64,000 nucleotides of DNA from Isochrysis galbana (Eukaryota > Haptophyta > Isochrysidales > Isochrysidaceae). The stretch spans positions 6,066,526 to 6,130,525 of the forward strand of contig CM030937.1 of NCBI GenBank assembly GCA_018136815.1, given 5' to 3'. The first letter of the stretch is position 1, and each line of letters starts with the position of its first letter. The position numbers were made by a program, and so were the translations under genes. Shown here piece by piece: positions 61,831 to 64,000 of the stretch. The notes beneath the pieces were generated by a model. It was not told the origin of the DNA and did not search any database. It was given only the letters and a program-made list of their open reading frames with translations.

Positions 61831-62138
61831 TCAAACAACGTAGAAGTCTAGCTCAGACAGAGCTAAGCACAAGCCCCCGAACACACCCCAAGACACACGA
61901 GCAACATAAGGTCGATCGGGAAAAAGTGCCACATGTGAAAAGTACAACAGGCCTGCCCTGAACACGCGTCCGTAACCAGGCCCATGGTAGTGTACCAGGG
62001 CCGCACCCCCGACACCGAAGACAAAGGAATGAGGGGGGGAAGGAGAGGAAGTGGAGGGAGGGGATGAAAAGGGCGATGTCCGCTATGTGGAGGTAGAGAC
62101 CGAGTAGCGATAGGTGTGTAGCCCTGAATCTTCAGATC
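61831..62138 (+). other. 3' UTR of the LINE
   Basis: Between the LINE stop and its T-tract; no coding content. It likely contains the RNA structure recognised by the RT, which cannot be identified here. Confidence 0.5.
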
Positions 62139-62157
62139 TTTTTTTTTTTTTTTTTTT
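62139..62157 (+). other. T19 tract at the LINE 3' end
   Basis: Nineteen T on the coding strand directly before the target duplication. A-rich tails are usual for LINEs, so a T tail is atypical. Confidence 0.75.
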
Positions 62158-62168
62158 GGGCCAGAGGG
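62158..62168. other. Target-site duplication, 3' side of LINE
   Basis: Second copy of GGGCCAGAGGG (see 55571-55581). Confidence 0.8.
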
Positions 62169-62169
62169 A

Positions 62170-62292
62170 AGGTGGGCCACGCCCATGCGGGCGATTTGAT
62201 CCATTGCGCAATGAAAGGCGCAAGGCAACGAAGACCACACCATCCCAAACAAAGGGGAGGTGGGCCACGCCCAAGCGGGCGATTTTGATCCA
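62170..62292. repeat. 88-bp-spaced direct repeat
   Basis: AGGTGGGCCACGCCCA at 62170 recurs at 62258 with the following GCGGGCGATTT.GATCCA also shared, giving about one and a half units of an 88-bp repeat. Each unit contains a TGGGC/GCCCA-type inverted repeat. Confidence 0.6.
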
Positions 62293-62326
62293 CAACGCCG
62301 CCGACGCGTCGAGCCTGCTACGCCGA

Positions 62327-62330
<4 letters not shown>

Positions 62331-62366
<36 letters not shown>
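62331..62366. repeat. (GA)n microsatellite
   Basis: About 18 GA units on the plus strand. Confidence 0.95.
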
Positions 62367-62369
<3 letters not shown>

Positions 62370-63615
62370 GAGGGGGGGGTGTGAGGGAGAGTAGCGCACT
62401 CAGCCCAACATACCACCACTCCCTCCCAAAGGTCACCCAAGATGGGCACCATGAAGGCCCCTCCCTCCAACCTCCAACCTCCATGGGGAGGAGAGGGAGA
62501 GAGAGAGAGAGAGGAGAGGGCGCCGTCGCTGCCATCGCGCCATGCAGACCAAGACGGCTGCGCGAGCGCGCGCAGCGCGCGCGGGCCAAGAGAGACTGGC
62601 CAAGAGAGGCAGATCAACCCCAATGGGCCCACATGGGAGGTCTCCAACCATCCCATGTGGGCCCTCCACTCCATAACAGAGCCGGCTCCCAATCGAGCCA
62701 GCCGAGGAGTGAGAGAGGCGAGCGCGAGCGCTCTCGCATCGCCGCGAGCACGCGCGAGGCCGGCGATCGGGCGCGGGCATGGCCACCAAGCCCAGCCCTA
62801 CCCCCTCCTCCCGTGCAGCAGCTCCATATCACAAGGAGGCCGCAGCGCGGCCCCTTGTGGCTTGAGGATGAGACCGCGGCGCGGCGCGCCGCGCATCCTG
62901 TTACTTCATGACAAGTTAAAAGATACCAAAGGGGGCCACTGACCACACAGGGCACACTAATAGTATCACGCGCAGATCAAACGCACACACGGGGGGATTG
63001 CGTAGGAGACTCACACAAGCGAACAAGGAGAGAAGGGGGGAGATCACGGCTCGACTCATGCGGCCCTCCCCACCTCCTCATCCCAATATAAGTTCTAGGG
63101 TGCACACCACGCAAAACCATCCGTGACAGCTTCCGGCTGTCGTCGGTAAACCTCTCGTGCAACCCTATTGGCGCGGAGAGCCAGCCAATGCTCTCACAGC
63201 TGAGGAAGCTCAAGGTGCAGGTTACTCTGCTGTGATCACGATGCAATTGAGTGTGTGTGTGCGGGGGGGGGGAGGGGGGTCGGAGAGGGGGGTCGAATAC
63301 TCTAGTAAATATAACATGTATATATGCGGGGGGTAATTTTCCCCCGTGTTCGGGTGGTGCACTGGGACTTTTGATGGCCCGCACCTTCCCTCCTCCACCG
63401 CAGACACCCACTAGGTGCTCCACACCACAAGCCATCGGCTCACCATGGAGGGTGAGCGAGGCAGAGGGGGAGATGAGGTCTGAGCGCTCCGCATGGAGGC
63501 AGGAATGCGCCGGATGAACGCGGGCAGGTGGGCAGGGTCTATAGGGACCCACCCAGTCCCGTGCAGCAGCTCCATATCGCGGTGGTGCCCATGAGCCATG
63601 AGGCAACCACCGAGG
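62367..63615. other. Region without a convincing gene
   Basis: Open frames are Pro/Arg/Ser-rich with no recognised domain. A 22-bp direct repeat (shared core CCCGTGCAGCAGCTCCATAT) occurs at about 62810-62831 and 63557-63578. G-rich tracts occur near 62369 and 63263-63290. Confidence 0.45.
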
Positions 63616-63684
63616 TGTCGCATCCGCGAGTTCTAGGACTCATTCATGTTATTTCTCTTTTTTCTAGAACTCGCGGATGCGACA
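63616..63684. repeat. Perfect 21-bp inverted repeat (hairpin) with 27-nt spacer
   Basis: Arms 63616-63636 and 63664-63684 are perfect reverse complements. Each outer end reads TGTCGCATCCGCGA, close to the first 14 bases of the A-family LTR. A third, inverted TGTCGCATTCGCGA lies at 63702-63715. The spacer is T-rich. Confidence 0.8.
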
Positions 63685-63901
63685 TTTTTGCTTCTGAGAC
63701 ATCGCGAATGCGACACGCGGCTTGGGCGAGGCAGAGCGCAGAGCGCCATCATCGCCGATCGCATCGCCGACCCCACATCGCAGGATAGGATAAGCAGATT
63801 CTCACTACATTCACACGCACGCAGATTCTCACACAAACGCACGCGAAACTAATAGTAACAAAGTAAGAGCGTGCGGGGAAATTTCTGTGCCGCAAGAATG
63901 C

Positions 63902-63930
63902 CCCGCGCGGATTCGAAACGGCCGCGCGGG
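63902..63930. repeat. 9-bp inverted repeat
   Basis: CCCGCGCGG (63902-63910) and CCGCGCGGG (63922-63930) around an 11-nt loop. The loop contains TTCGAA, but no tRNA fold can be built around it. Function unknown. Confidence 0.4.
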
Positions 63931-64000
63931 AGAAGAGAGAAGCAGAAGCAGAGACCTCAGTATAAACATAAAGAGGTTAGAAAGAGAATGAGAATGAGAA

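Larger units (their letters stand above)
55585..62157 (+). mobile_element. Complete single-ORF LINE (APE endonuclease + RT)
   Basis: The 5' end is placed at 55585 because the truncated relative at 14025 begins matching there. The 5' UTR is only 24 nt and mostly a hairpin (CTATCGTT, AA, AACGATAG; 55587-55604). One 2073-codon ORF follows, then a ~300-bp 3' UTR and a run of 19 T (62139-62157). A matching 11-14 bp target duplication flanks it. The intact ORF and perfect duplication suggest a young copy. Confidence 0.85.

Noticed and set aside
62977-63606. 209-codon minus-strand ORF
   Set aside because: Pro/His/Ser-rich from G-rich DNA, no motif, crosses microsatellite-like runs.
63890-63935. tRNA-like TTCGAA loop
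   Set aside because: The flanking stems do not form a T-arm, and no acceptor, D or anticodon arm can be drawn.

Overview
The window is eukaryotic nuclear DNA dominated by transposable elements: chromodomain Ty3/gypsy LTR retrotransposons, an intact LINE with an APE-type endonuclease, a MITE and a tyrosine-recombinase remnant. Between them lie a few genes that look like host genes (two very long Ala/Glu/Arg-rich coiled-coil proteins, one with a dynein-stalk-like module, and a five-zinc-knuckle RGG-tailed protein). High G+C, long (GA)n tracts, a probable GT splice donor and the dynein-like module suggest a flagellated unicellular eukaryote such as an alga or other protist. The lineage cannot be fixed from the sequence. 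Three runs of exactly 100 N (11186-11285, 30401-30500, 50888-50987) show that it is a scaffold of joined contigs.

Layout. 1-11185: Ty3/gypsy copy A1, minus strand (partial 3' LTR, 3' UTR, pol, gag). 11286-14024: (GA)n tract, a possible first exon, then apparently non-coding DNA. 14025-14351: LINE 5' fragment. 14742-19885: a minus-strand coiled-coil gene flanked by two direct copies of a ~200-bp repeat. 20027-20210: MITE with an 8-bp target duplication. 20200-20406: another LINE-like 5' fragment. 20902-21780: zinc-knuckle gene. 22536-24796: inverted copies of the family-B LTR around a LINE-like fragment and a gag fragment. 24797-38943: family B, minus strand, present as two overlapping pieces around an N gap, probably a false duplication. 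39060-50159: family-A copy A2, minus strand, joined to a family-B LTR at 50160-50697. 50709-50887: plus-strand gypsy RT fragment. 50988-54655: dynein-stalk-like protein with 57-residue tandem repeats, cut by a gap. 54880-55245: tyrosine recombinase remnant. 55585-62154: complete LINE with target-site duplication. 62158-64000: low-complexity and hairpin-bearing DNA without a convincing gene.

The most interesting system is in the Ty3/gypsy elements. Both families carry, between Gag and protease, a ~195-residue domain resembling phage/bacterial SAM-dependent cytosine methyltransferases (a Gly-rich motif I, an H-P-P-C-T-Y motif IV with the candidate catalytic Cys, E-N-P, and an R-S-R-T-Y C-terminal motif). 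The order is gag - linker - methyltransferase-like - unassigned region - protease - RT - RNase H - integrase - chromodomain. Family A separates gag from pol by one in-frame UAG followed by GGA, conserved in both copies, which suggests stop-codon readthrough; family B has one continuous gag-pol frame. A methylase plus a chromodomain suggests an element that may both write and read chromatin state. That is inference; activity is not shown by sequence.
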